Part shown: in pieces, positions 37,711-50,452 of the stretch
Layout: each line of letters opens with the position of its first letter
How positions within the stretch are numbered: position 1 is the stretch's first letter
Assembly: GCA_051294375.1 (NCBI GenBank)
Contig: CM119266.1
Location: 22,325,875 to 22,389,874 of the forward strand
Length of the DNA: 64,000 nt
Direction: 5' to 3'
Source of the DNA: Paraspadella gotoi
Lineage: Eukaryota > Chaetognatha
Made by a program: the position numbers and the translations under genes
The notes under the pieces: model-generated
The model's database searches: none
Told to the model about the DNA's origin: nothing
What the model saw: the letters and a program-made list of their open reading frames with translations, nothing else

Positions 37711-40700
37711 AAAAAAAATCAATTTAATTCGAGTCGACAATTCGACAATAGAAGAGAGGAAACAATTAGTCTCTCGATCGCCAACGTATTGTTTTCACGT
37801 TAATAATCGTTTTTCCTCTCTCGCGACTTTTCTTGGAACGTCAAAAGAAAAATAACGTCGTTATGAGAATAAACCGTGGGTCTTCCGAGGCATTTGGAAG
37901 AGGAATACTGTTTAATATTTTTACAAGAGCGGCTTAGTCCTATATCGACTAATATTTTGATTAGGATAGTGTTTTTGACAAATAATACTACACAATAACG
38001 ACGACTCAGTGTCTGTATTCTTTTACTTCTTTCTATTCTTTTCTTTCTTTCTTTTTCTTTCTTCTCCCGTTCTTTTTTCTTTCTACTTCTTTTCTTATCA
38101 TTTCTTCTTCTTTTTTTACTTTTCCTTTCTTTCTTTCTTTCTTCATCTCTTCTCTTCATCTTCTCTATCCTCATTTAATTTCCCTTCAAGGAAAACACGT
38201 ATTTCCCCGTTTCATACACTCACGTTTACCGTATTACAAAGCCACACATGTCAACACTGAACCTGTTCTTCACAAGTACCTGGTCCACCGACGGTCGCAT
38301 CGGTGCTGCGAACTGTCACGTCGACCCCGAACATTGTCTTCAGTGATTGTACTCGTCGCTCCTCAGTCGTTGCAAAAATATCCTCAAACAGTCAAAAAAC
38401 GTTCGGGACCCGACTCGTATCTCAAGTTCTCCTGAGAATTATGCAAGGATGAGCATTATTATCGTTGGGGATTCTAATTTCTTTTGTGCAATTGCTCTAA
38501 GGATACCGATTCAAATTCAATACGAAAAATTCTAAAACCATCCAACAATTATCCACATCAATCAACTATCAAAAATTAAACAATGAGATCAATAAATCAT
38601 TCATCATCATAATGAATGTTTCTGACAATTATGACCCCATTTGCACTGATTTTTAATATTCTCATTACTATGTATTTGATTATAACACATACTAAGTCGA
38701 TTTCGAATAGGTTAATAATTGTTTACGACGTAGCTGTTCACGTTACAAGCCCGAACAATTTGACAGTACTCGCGTACTGATATGAAGAACCTGGACAGTC
38801 CAGGGAGGCCTGTAACTTTTTCGTAAATGCTGCAGAAATTCGCCTGAAAATCGAATACGGGTTAGACCGGTAGAGGCGTGGTTTATTCCCCCATAAGAGT
38901 CTTGAGCCATTATTAAAAAAACATAGTGAATCGGGATTTTTTGGACAAAATTATTTGCATACTTGTAAAAAAAAATATCGAATATCTCAAGAGTTGTCAA
39001 ATACTTTAATAAAATATAAATTATCACCGCGTGATTATGAACCGGGAGAAGGGTTGCTAAAACCCACAGTGGTAAAACAAAATGATCCAAATACGCTTTG
39101 TTTAAAACTGATTTGCAACAGTAGCACATTTATTTTTTATAAATAGTGATTTTCACAGGTCTATGATAATTTTAAAAAAAATTATATTTCAAATATAGCT
39201 CAACTGATACCCAAATACAAACGATGAATTAATAGCTAATAATTTGTTCTTCTTTATCACCAAATTAAAATGGTTCACAAACGAATCAAAATATGCATTG
39301 CTTTTGAAACAAATGCTTTCTTTAAACATTAAGTATTATGCCAACCAACCTGTCTCGGTAGCACTCGGATTACAAATATATAATTTTTTTTTAATACGAC
39401 TTCTCTAACTATTATGCAATATAACCCTTACAAACTTAACAAAATAAGCAAACCAACTTTACTCTCAAACTTTATTCAAAACCTATCTCTGAATATCCTA
39501 CAGTTCTCATACTTTAATACTGTCATCAAAGGAGAACATTCATAGTTTTGGTGAAAGTTATAGGTAAACTAGTTGATAAGGATCGACTGCACAACTACGG
39601 CACAGGAGGACGAAAAAATAAGACTGAAACTCTATCAGATCTGAATTGTCATACATGTACCTTGCATTAATAAGGCGGACACAAAGTAAAATTTATTTTT
39701 AGAACGATTGTAGATATAAAAAAGTTTTACACAAAGTATATGCGCTTTTTCAATATTTTGAATGATAACTACGTGGGAGTAAAATAATGGACAAAATCCT
39801 TTAATAATCTACATCATCATCGTAATCCGTACACATTTTTATAGTTTTCTGTTAAAATTAAGCATAAAACATAAATTTGAAATCTCATGATCAGTAATGA
39901 TTTGTTTAATTTACTCGTTTTTCAATCTTCACCGATCCGCTTTTAAAAATTCTCATTTTGATAAAAAAAAATTTACATTCATTTATCAGCTTAATCGAAT
40001 AAACTTTAACTGCTTCTATACTTATCTTATTCATATGATAAAATTTTAATGTTTTTTTATTAATCAGTTCATCCACAGGGATGCATTTAAGCGTTATTTA
40101 ATATTACAGACTCTTAGTTATTTACTTTGTCCGCTTATTAAGCAAGAGATATAGTTATTCAATTATAAGATTATAGTCACCCATTCCTTATTTTTTCGCT
40201 TCATGTGCAGTCTGTCTTATCAAAGCTTATCTTACTTTACCACAATAAACCTGCATGGATTCTCCTATGATAACTGTATTAAGTACGATGAGCACTATGC
40301 AAATTATTATTGAACATGATTTTTTATTAAATTTGAAATTAAGAGGTGTTTTTCTGTAATTTTTTCGGCTTTTATTGACAGGGTCACTATATTTACCCAT
40401 AACTATATACAGTGATAATTTTAAAAAAACTTAATATAATTTGTTAATCAGTGCACACGGGCCAGTTAGCGTTCGGATAACATTTACATTTTTTAAAGCC
40501 AATTGTTACAAAAAAAACTGCACTATTTTGCACTTTTGTTTTAAACTAATGTTTCGGATACTCAACAGAATACACAAATCTATCATATTCTATCATTGTT
40601 TATCGTTATTGGCGTCTCAGTCTTACGGCTCATCATTATCGACAAAATAATTCTTTTTAACATTTATGATGAGACTGTAAAATAAACCTATATAAACTAA

Positions 40701-42435
40701 TATTGCGGAGCTTATGGCAACATTCGGTTTTAACAAGCTGTATTTTTGATTCATCTATTTTTCACCTGCGTTTAAGGACACCATCCGTTAGTCAGATCCC
40801 ATAATATCAAGAGACGTCATTTACTACACTATTTTTTACAGTAGTGCAATTAATATTTTTATGTCCAAAAATCCATAGCGCCCCATTCAGTATTTTTTCT
40901 TTTAACAGTGGTCCAACTTTATGAGCGACTGATAACACCTCAAGGTCTACCCGTAATATCGACTTTATCAGCCTCATTCAGCATTTACAAAAACGTTACA
41001 AGACCCCTCCTTGACTTTTCACGCCTTTATTCGAATCAACAAGATACTGTAAGACTTTATAAGTAAGACTATAACATAATTAAAAAACAGTTAAGTTAGA
41101 AAGAATATTCTAAAAAAAAGATTCTCATAACAATTAAACGTATTTGGTCTTTATCCTCACAAACTTTCTTCGTTTACTAATTATTGAATTACAATTTCTG
41201 AGGTCCTGTCACCGGACAGTTGAGCGAGTTCGTTGGGATGGAGAGATGAGCAGAGGAATGAGGAAAGCGAGAACAGGAGCGAGAACAAGGCAATGAGAGG
41301 CGAGAGACGAACCAGTGATAGGGAGGAGCAGAACGTTATGACGGAGGAGCAGAAGGGCCCAAGAGCTACAACGCTGCGAGTTTCGAAAACGTGAAGGGAA
41401 GGCCGCGGCGGCGCCTCTTCCTCTCTCTCTCTTTCTCTTCCTTCTCTTCTCTCTTCATCTCATACTCTCCTCTTTCCTCTCTCTGTCCCTTCCAAACTCC
41501 CAGACCCGCGATACAAATCAGCCTGCTCAGTCGACACTACGTTTCGAGCACAAGCCCGTCGAAAACGGCCGGGGCGGCGCACGATTGACAGACTAATGGA
41601 ACGGCACGTTCGACGAACAGCCGGGACCAGGCTCTGTACGATCAACGAGCGGAAGCTGATAGATAATGAAGCTTGGGAGAAGCAGTTCTCTCTTTAAAAA
41701 AACTTGATAAAGCATTCGCCTGCGCTTCAGCTACATCCTCAGTGGGTATGGCCGCGAGCGATAGATAAACACCATGTTGGTTGTAATCCTCATTCCCCCC
41801 TCATTTTCTGATTATTTGACAGAATAATAATTGAAGCGACGTGACCGAACATTATACCATCTAGGCTCAGATTTTTACGCAAGCATTTGCCGCACATTCG
41901 GCGACTCTCCTCTTTGCCAACTGCCAGTTATCCGACTCTACCGGATTTTAACACCACTCGCGAAGCAAAAGACTCATAAAACGACATTCACACTACGAAA
42001 CGCCTTTAAAAAATAATCGATACAAAAAATAAAGAAACCAATATAGCGCAATCAGCATGGACCGCTCCGACGACCTAAGTTGAATACTTAAAGACTATAC
42101 TTCATATATCTTATTAATATAACCTTTGTGACAAATAGTTTTTCAACCCTTCCGAAGAATATAAATCCGAATTTTTTTCTAGGTCTGAAATTCGGTCAAT
42201 AACGTTCTATTTTTATCCATTCATTTAATTGATACTTGTTAACTTGCAATGTATCTAAATTGATACTATCACCAGTTGACTCTCGTTGGAAAATGATTTC
42301 GCCGAGTGGCCCTGATTCGCGTCGGTTAGATGGAGTCATATGGGGGGCATATATCCTTCAATTCGCCTAACGTTCTTTTCCTCGCCTAACGCCCTTTACT
42401 AGGCACCCTTATGCTTTCAAACCCCTAACCACCCC
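37711..42435. repeat. Segment D, noisier copy with insertion
   Basis: Follows 31665-33913 in order (CTTT-like tract 38018-38160; AATTATGCAA near 38436; GGACAGTT near 41212; GATTATTTGACAGAATA near 41809; CGTTCTATTTTTATCCAT near 42200) with frequent indels, and contains the transposon-like insertion 38764-41049. No intact gene was found. Confidence 0.75.
38764..41049. mobile_element. 2.3 kb terminal-inverted-repeat transposon, probable Tc1/mariner- or PIF-like
   Basis: The two ends are inverted repeats of about 70 bases: both outer ends read CAGTA. The inner end of the left repeat (38811-38832) and the reverse complement of 40979-41000 agree over 22 bases except for one inserted and one missing base, sharing GTAAATGCTG. 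The matching place in the cleaner copy (about 32624) is an empty site, CATTTAAAAC, consistent with a TA or TTA target duplication. The inside is AT-rich and no transposase can be read, either because it is non-autonomous or because read errors break the frame. Family assignment rests only on ends and target. Confidence 0.65.
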
Positions 42436-43538
42436 CATACCCCCATCCTCTTACAGTTCCCTAATCCACCTTAACAGACGAACAATGTGAATTGCACGTT
42501 GCTGGGCTTGAGACCTCCAGCTGATGAAAATCAGCGGCTTTCCAGCAATTACATCGGGGTCCGAAAAAAAGAAACACCCGCCGGCTTCGCTAATTATCCG
42601 GGGGAAAAAAAAAAGTGGATTTCGCGCGCACGTCTCAAGTTTCGTTTAAACACAGTCCGACCCGAGTGTACCGTGGTTTCCGTGTATGAATGGCCGCCTG
42701 TGACGTAGAGAGAGAGAGCGACATCGAGCGAGGAACGCAGAGACCGCGACAGAGACCGAAGAGAGAAGAGAGACGCCAATAGAGAGAGGTCGAGAGAGCT
42801 AGAGGACAGAGAAAGACCCCGGCCAGAGACGAGAGGAAAGCCAGTACCAACGAAGATCGAGAGAAAGAGCAGACGGCAGGTGTGAGAGGGAGAGAGGAGA
42901 GCACGACGAGACGAGGAGCGAGACGGAGAGAGCTGCACCTATGCCGACGCCGAGCAACGAGAGAGAGCAGCAAGTGACGATGCATAGCAAAGAGAACTCG
43001 AGAGACGGAACCCGAAGATCCATGACCACCCGGAAAGGAGGAGAACCAGAGCGAAGAGGAAGAGAGCGAGCAGAGAGAGAGAGAGACTCTCACGACGAAC
43101 GGTAAAGAAAACCAAATCGCGATAGATACTTCGCGACCCTCTACAGCTTCCTACTGTAACGAGACATTTACTTCGGATTTGCGAAATAATCACAATAATT
43201 CAATCGAAAATCTTTTTTCTATTTTTCATTTTTATTTTATCCTTTTCCTAAATTTTTTTCTCCTTTTTTTCACTCTTTTATATCTTTTTCATTTTTTCAA
43301 ACTCTATTTTTCGAGTTTCTCGTTTTTTTACTTATTGCAATTATTCGTGCTTCTCTTGTTCCTCCTCTCATCTTTCTCTCTATCTCTTCCTTCTCTTCTC
43401 TCTCTCTCTCTCTCCTCTCTCTTCTCATCTTCTCCCTCCTCTCTCTCGCTCTTCCTTACCACCCTTTCTCCTGTTGCTGCCCAGCACTCTGCTGTCGCAC
43501 GCACTATTCAGAAACGATTAATTTCCCGGCATACACAC
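42436..43538. other. Spacer: no gene seen
   Basis: Contains a GA-rich stretch (42708-43090), which opens long Ser/Leu-rich minus-strand frames, then T-rich sequence and a TC tract (43370-43450). Nothing has the look of a real exon. Confidence 0.5.
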
Positions 43539-43563
43539 NNNNNNNNNNNNNNNNNNNNNNNNN
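43539..43563. other. Assembly gap, exactly 25 N
   Basis: A placeholder gap before a (GAC)n run. Confidence 0.99.
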
Positions 43564-44290
43564 CCTCCACACATGGGATCCGAACCGGAGGACGAAGACG
43601 ACGACGACGACAATGACGACGAAGAAGAAATCACTTCTATGTCTACATTGACGTTTAAATCGAATTTTATTTTACGTATAATCTATTCGTAAGTTCATAC
43701 TCTGAGTTTATACTATGTAATCAACGTTTAGTTAATTGCTATTGATAATCCAATTAAAAATAAAAGTTTCGCTATTTTTTAACAGCATCTACGAGCAGCT
43801 TTCAGTGTTTACTTTTGTTTAGAAAAATTTTGTTTTTGTTGTCTGAGTCAAGGAAGAAGAAAAACCAACGAGAAAGAGAGAAAACCAGAACAAAAAATAA
43901 TAATAAGTCGGAAACTGGAAAGAAGGATTGAGTAAATTAAGAGGGGATGGAGAAAAGAAAAAAAACCAAAAGAAAGAACAACATAAAATAAAAGGAAGGT
44001 GGAGGAAAAAAAGAAACGTCGAAGAGGAAAAGTAAACAAAGAAAAGAGAAAGGAGGAGAAAGAGAAAGGAATCGTAAATCGGAGGAAAAAGAAAAAGAAA
44101 AAAAAAAGGAAAGAGAAAAGAAATGAGAAAAGAAGAGATAGGAAATATGGGTTTTTAAGGGCGAACAAAGATACATTTAGAGAATGACTCTATCTCTCGA
44201 GTCGATTATAATTTTTGGACGAAGATTCGACCTTTGACCCCCGACCAGAGATTATGATCCACTATCACTCCCCGACGCCCTCTTTCATGA

Positions 44291-44316
44291 GGGGGGCGGG
44301 CGTCTGGGGGGGGGGG
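44291..44316 (+). other. G-run patch, possible G-quadruplex
   Basis: Runs of 6, 3 and 11 G within 26 bases, separated by 1-5 bases; the 11-G run can supply two tracts. This meets the usual four-tract pattern. Confidence 0.5.
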
Positions 44317-44667
44317 CGACGTGATCACCGGACGTCGTTTCGACGTCTTCGGATATTCGATTCACTTCTTCGGCCATTTTGAGTTCAGTGGAAGTTATGA
44401 AGTAAAAATTAATTTATTTATTTATTTATTTTTATTTATTCATTTATTTATTTTGATATTTATTTATCTAATTTTTAATTTTTTTATAATTATAATTTAG
44501 CAGTCATGAGTTTATAGTTTAGGTCATTTTGCCAACTAAAAATAGTTTCAATCCAAAAACGTCAACCTTTTTTACCTTATTTCACAAGAGCAATTTCTTT
44601 GGTGATGAAAATTTAAGATCAAAAGATAAAATTTCAAACGATCACAACCAAATCAGTTTACATCGGG

Positions 44668-44704
<37 letters not shown>

Positions 44705-44950
44705 NNNNNNNNNNNNNNNNNNNNNNNNNNNNNNNNNNNNNNNNNNNNNNNNNNNNNNNNNNNNNNNNNNNNNNNNNNNNNNNNNNNNNNNNNNNNNNNN
44801 NNNNNNNNNNNNNNNNNNNNNNNNNNNNNNNNNNNNNNNNNNNNNNNNNNNNNNNNNNNNNNNNNNNNNNNNNNNNNNNNNNNNNNNNNNNNNNNNNNNN
44901 NNNNNNNNNNNNNNNNNNNNNNNNNNNNNNNNNNNNNNNNNNNNNNNNNN
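44705..44950. other. Assembly gap, 246 N
   Basis: The left flank is (TC)n and the right flank (AG)n, so the repeat switches strand across the gap. Confidence 0.99.
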
Positions 44951-45238
44951 AGAGAGAGAGAGAGAGAGAGAGAGACTCACCTCCTCCTCCTCCTCATCCT
45001 TTCCTCCTCCACCTCCTCTTCCTCCCTCCCTCGTAACATGACCGAACTCTTCCTCCTCCTCTCTCCCTCCCGTTTACAAACAGCCGTCCATCAATCACAT
45101 TTCGTCGTCGTCGTCGTCGTCGTCGTCGTCGGCGAAGCGCCACCCGAGCGCCGTCCCGTCGCCACCTGTGATCGAGTCATCATCGCCTCTCGCGCGCGAA
45201 GCTTTTTTTGGTGGACGACGACGACGACGACGACGACG

Positions 45239-45665
45239 NNNNNNNNNNNNNNNNNNNNNNNNNNNNNNNNNNNNNNNNNNNNNNNNNNNNNNNNNNNNNN
45301 NNNNNNNNNNNNNNNNNNNNNNNNNNNNNNNNNNNNNNNNNNNNNNNNNNNNNNNNNNNNNNNNNNNNNNNNNNNNNNNNNNNNNNNNNNNNNNNNNNNN
45401 NNNNNNNNNNNNNNNNNNNNNNNNNNNNNNNNNNNNNNNNNNNNNNNNNNNNNNNNNNNNNNNNNNNNNNNNNNNNNNNNNNNNNNNNNNNNNNNNNNNN
45501 NNNNNNNNNNNNNNNNNNNNNNNNNNNNNNNNNNNNNNNNNNNNNNNNNNNNNNNNNNNNNNNNNNNNNNNNNNNNNNNNNNNNNNNNNNNNNNNNNNNN
45601 NNNNNNNNNNNNNNNNNNNNNNNNNNNNNNNNNNNNNNNNNNNNNNNNNNNNNNNNNNNNNNNNN
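45239..45665. other. Assembly gap, 427 N
   Basis: Enters from a (GAC)n run. It lies about 650 bases upstream of the first pb coding exon, so leader or promoter sequence may be hidden. Confidence 0.99.
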
Positions 45666-46314
45666 CTCTCGTTTCCATTCCGCGTTTCGGTCGCGCGCGC
45701 CCGATTTTCACGCCGACGACGACGAAGACGACGACGACGACGAAGAAGAAGAAGAAAAAAAAGTCTTTTCTCGTTTTTTTTTCTTTTCTCACTCCATTCC
45801 GTTGAGAGAGAGAGAGAGAGAGCGATATAGAGACAGAAATCGCTCGCTCCCTCGTCTCCGTCTCAGTCAGCGACCGCGTCCCACTCACGCGCGCAACGAT
45901 CTCCCACGATTCCATCCGTTGATTCGTCTCCGGTTCCATCGTCACAAGAACAACAAAAATAAATAATTCTTCGTCTGGCGAACTTTGACTTTTGCGACGA
46001 GAAAAAACAAATTTGGATTAAAGATTATTAATTAAATAAATGAAAAATAATGAAAATTTGTCATTCAAAGTACTCCATAGAATTCCAAATAGCAATTTCT
46101 TCATAGCAAAAGATTTCGGCGAAAAATGTAATGAATTAATAATTTTAAAAAAATCTCCATCGTCAATGATTTAAAAAAAAAATCATTTAAAAAAAAATCA
46201 AATAAAAATAAATCAACTCGTGAAAAACAAAAGATCACCCTCCTCCGATAAAACTCACTTGTTTCACGAGACTTTCCTTCCATCCGTTCCAACGTTCTCC
46301 TCAGCGCCGCCACG

Positions 46315-46420
46315 ATGAACGCGGCGTCATTCGCGACTTCCGGTTTTTTACTGACGTCGCCGCCGACGCCGGAAGCGTCTCCGGCGTCGAGGATGTTCGT
46401 CAACGAGACGCCGCCGCAGG
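46315..46420 (+). CDS. pb: pb exon 1 (putative start)
   Basis: ATG followed by 35 codons, then CAGG|GTGAGT, a strong donor, in phase 1. The peptide ([20 protein letters not shown]...) is Ser/Pro/Ala-rich with no named motif. CTCCTCAG ends ten bases before the ATG and could be an acceptor for a leader intron. Confidence 0.7.
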
Positions 46421-47137
46421 GTGAGTCGGAACAGCGCCGGGTTGGAACGCAGAACGCCGGTGGACAAGATGTGGACGAGTAAAAGATTGGGCCGGGAGAG
46501 AAAACAGATGAGAAAACGGGAGAGAAAACAGATGAGAAAAAACTGTGATAAAGATCGGATTTCTTGGGCAAAACACAAGAGCGAGACTGAGCGAGTCATC
46601 ATATCTGAGAAAAAAAGCAATAGTCGTAGGCAAAGGATATTCTTCAAAATTGAGATCGAATAAAAAATGGCGCTAAGATATTTTAACCCAGCCCTACTAT
46701 GGCACTTGAAAATATTGAAATCAAAACATAAAATCTACTAAATTAAAAATTAATTAATTAAATAACATACTTTAAAACATATTTTTCTTTCTAACAGGAT
46801 CTTCGGCCGACTGCTTCATCACTTCTCCCGCCATCTCTTCAACTTCATCCTCCTCTTCCGCCTCCAGCCTTTCGCCGCTCCACAACGCCAGCGTCGGGTG
46901 ATTTGCATTGTCGTCGTTGTTGTTGTTGTTGTCTAAAAAGAAGTCTAGATTTCATTATGCATCTACGGTTCCGCAAAGATTTATCTAGAGTTCTCTAATA
47001 ACGAAACTGTCTCACCAATGCGCAGTTAAAATTGTTTTGTTTTTGCTTTATTTATTTACTCGGATTAATTCGTCCTCTCTCCGCGAATATTTATAGTCGC
47101 GAGTGTCCATAAACGTCGAGCGGCGGCACGGAGCAGC

Positions 47138-47169
<32 letters not shown>

Positions 47170-47261
47170 GAGAGAGAGAGGAGAGAGAGAGAGAGAGAGA
47201 GAGATAGAGAGAGAGAGAGAAGAGAGATAGATAGATAGATATAGATAGATAGATAGATAAG

Positions 47262-47299
<38 letters not shown>

Positions 47300-49259
47300 G
47301 AGAGAGAAAAAGAGAGAGAGAGAGGTCCTGGGCGCACGCGTGTGGGTCTCGACATTGCGTGCGTACGTGCGCACGTGTCGGGGCAATGACCGCGTGCGAC
47401 AGTGATTCCTCCCACGTCATTTTTTGATGTCCGATTCGCATCGAGACAAGAATAAAGAACTGAAAACAAATCCTAAACTGAAATTTTCTTTTTTTTTTTT
47501 TATTTCAGATTCAACGAATCCGGAAAATCTCCGAACTCGGCGAAAGAATGCGTCAACCAGAATACGGACTCGATGGTAAGAAGTCGAATGCTCGATCGGG
47601 GCGTTGCAGACCATCTTTAAAAAGTCAAATTCGGAACAATGATACGATTTTTAAAGACAATATTTAAAAATATGTTTCCCCGATATCTTTCCCTCCTCAG
47701 ACTCCACTCCTCCAATCATCACGTCCTTCCCCAAAATCTCCCCGCTGTCCGCCCGCCGCCAGCGCCGCCGCTGCTCCGACCGCTCGTCCGCCGACGTCCG
47801 CTCCGCAAGACTCCGGCGCCGTTTTGGGCCAAACTGTCGTCGGCGCCACGCCCATCGTTGCCGATCACGTCGGAGGCGGCGTCGTTCCTTCCCTGGAGAA
47901 CGGCGGCGGCGTCATCGTCAGCGGCGGCGGCCACGGCGGCGGCGGGCGCGGTCGAGGTCGCGGACGCCGCGGCAGAGGCGGCGCCGGACGTGGTAGGGCC
48001 CGCGCCAACGCGGCCACGGCGGCGGCCTCGGCGTCATCCGTCGACCCAGATCTCGACTCGAACTTTTTTAACGGATCCAACTTCGGAGTCGAATCGGCGC
48101 CGTCGTCGATGACGCCGCCATTTCAACTCTCGCCCGGATCCAACAACATCCACTTGAAGGCGGAATCGGCAGCGCAGTCCCGGCGCAGCGTCGACGCCGC
48201 CGCCGCCGCCGCCGCCGCCGCTGGATTCGGAGATCAGCGTGAGTCAAGAGAGGAAATTGTCTTTAATAATTGGTTAAATGGTTAGAGTGGATTTAATTTA
48301 TTGCCTAGCATTGTTTTACATTTTTAAGGATTTCAAACATTAAAAAATGAAAATGAAATTACTGAAATAAAAAAAATAACAGACTTCATAAGTGTTGCCA
48401 AATTCATGTATCAAATATTTTTATTGCAACGGAATTTGACCCTATTGCTTTCAGATTAATTCTCATGATTTTGTCTTGAGATTTTATAGTAAAGTTTCCT
48501 CTTAAAATAAAAAAGATGACGAAACTGAATGTGTCGGGTCAAAAATATTTTATCTTTAAACAAAACTATATATTATATATATATATATAAATAAAATTAT
48601 TAAGTACAAGTAAAGATACTTATCCTACTTGAATTTCTTCCTCTCAGTCTCCAAATCTCTCTCATCGCCAACGCGAGATTCATCGGCACGCGAAGGCCGT
48701 TCCCCCGGAGGCTGCGGCCCGGAAGGGCGTTCGCCCGGCGCTCCTCACGGGGCGCCCATGCCCCACGGCATGAAGGTGATGCCCGAGTATCCCTGGATGA
48801 AGGAGAAGAAGCCTTCGGCCGCGTCGGTCGCCGCCGCAGCGAGAAAGTCCGCCGCCCATCTTGGAATATGCGGTAAGTCGAGGGTGGAGTGAAAAGGGCA
48901 AAGCTAAAAAATATTAGGCTTCGAGACGCACGATGCAATAATAAGTAAAAAAGCTTCGCATGTTGATAATTATATTTTTCAAAACTTTAAATTAAATAAA
49001 AACGAAAAAAGCCATCGAAAGCAAAAAAATAAAAAATAAAAAAAAATAAATAAAACTGCCGAAAACAAAACCTGGCTAATTCTTCTTCAGCCAGAGTCTC
49101 GAGCTGAACTTCTCTATTCTATTTGCAGTCAGTCGGTTGGCCTTCGTGCAACAGTCGCCGTTCAGTTTCGACTTATATTCCAAGTTTTTTTGACTTTGAT
49201 TTGTCCGATTGTTTTGTGTGTTTGCGAGTTTGACTTCGTATTCTCTTCCATGGCGTCGG

Positions 49260-49316
<57 letters not shown>

Positions 49317-50392
49317 GAAAGAACCAGAAAGAAACGGTGTGGGATTTTTTTGTAGAACTGCTTTGAGTCTTTCGGTTGGCCTACTTTTGCCATGGGGCCC
49401 TCGGCTGCCGGAGATTCTAACAAAAGCTTTTTTTTCCTTCTTTCTTTTTTTCTTCTTCGGCTTTTTTCTTTCCTTCCTCGGCTCTTTTTTTTTTCAGAAC
49501 CTAATTCTGATGACAGTCATTTTCCAACGTTTCTTTTTCCGCCGGTTAAAATCTTCAAATACGTTTGTTTTTATGAAAAAAAGGACCTATTTTTGCTAAG
49601 AAGTTTAATCTTTTCAAATTCTTCTGAAAATGGAATTTTCAAGGTAAAGTACTATTTAGAATATTCTCAGTGTTATTATGATTATCTAAATCTTTTTAAG
49701 GCATAAGCAGAAAATGAAAAAAAATCATTTTTAACGAAATTATCGAGATACTACTGTCAATAGATTTTTTTTTATTTGATTACTTATTTTTTTCATATCT
49801 TGCTGTTTTTTTCCTTTTTTCTGGTTAGTTGTCATTCTTTATAGCATTCATCTTTTAAATATTAATGTTTAACTAAATAACGAGATTTCCGCAACTCCAC
49901 AACTCCAATAACACATTACTGTCGTCTTTCATTTTCACCATCTTAATTTAACGGTTTTCATTCTTTCATTTCCCTAGAAAGAAGTTTTGTTTAATTATTG
50001 TGCGTTGCAAAATAATACTATATACAATATACATGCGCACAACGTTTTTTCGTTAAAATTTACTCGGTTGCTTGGCGACTCGGTTACACTATCGCTTTTC
50101 AATTGGTTGTCATTCTACAAGTCTTCCATCTTTTAATCAATGTAAAAACCACTCATTTTTAACTAGAGGCTCCCATTTTCCAAACGTGAGGTTTCACCCA
50201 ACTCAACAATCACCCGTTTTCCTCCGCCCCCTCGTCTTCCGTTGCACCACGGAGAAAGCGTCCCAATCTCCCCCCCCAGCCCCCCCTCGGCGTAACACCC
50301 TTCCTTCGCTCGCGCGACACAATTGATCAATTTAAAAATGCAAATTTAAATTGAGGAAAAAAAGAAATTTCCCCGTCGTCTCGCGGGAGGAA

Positions 50393-50452
<60 letters not shown>

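Larger units (their letters stand above)
43564..46314. other. Upstream region of pb: repeats and gaps, possible 5' leader
   Basis: Contains (GAC)n (43590-43622), an A/G-rich tract (43848-44150), a G-run patch, an ATTT repeat (44405-44455), two gaps, and (GAC/GAA)n at 45710-45760. A stop codon in the pb frame (46249) precedes the chosen ATG. GC-richer sequence at 45666-45960, including TCAGTC at about 45864, could be promoter or leader, but no TATA box is obvious. Confidence 0.4.

Noticed and set aside
45091-45945. Long open frames on both strands across 45-46 kb
   Set aside because: They run through 427 undetermined bases and (GAC)n/(GA)n repeats; there is no real sequence to support a protein.
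46101-46571. Minus-strand 156-codon frame over pb exon 1
   Set aside because: No recognisable domain. The plus strand gives a start, donor and phase that match the next exon.
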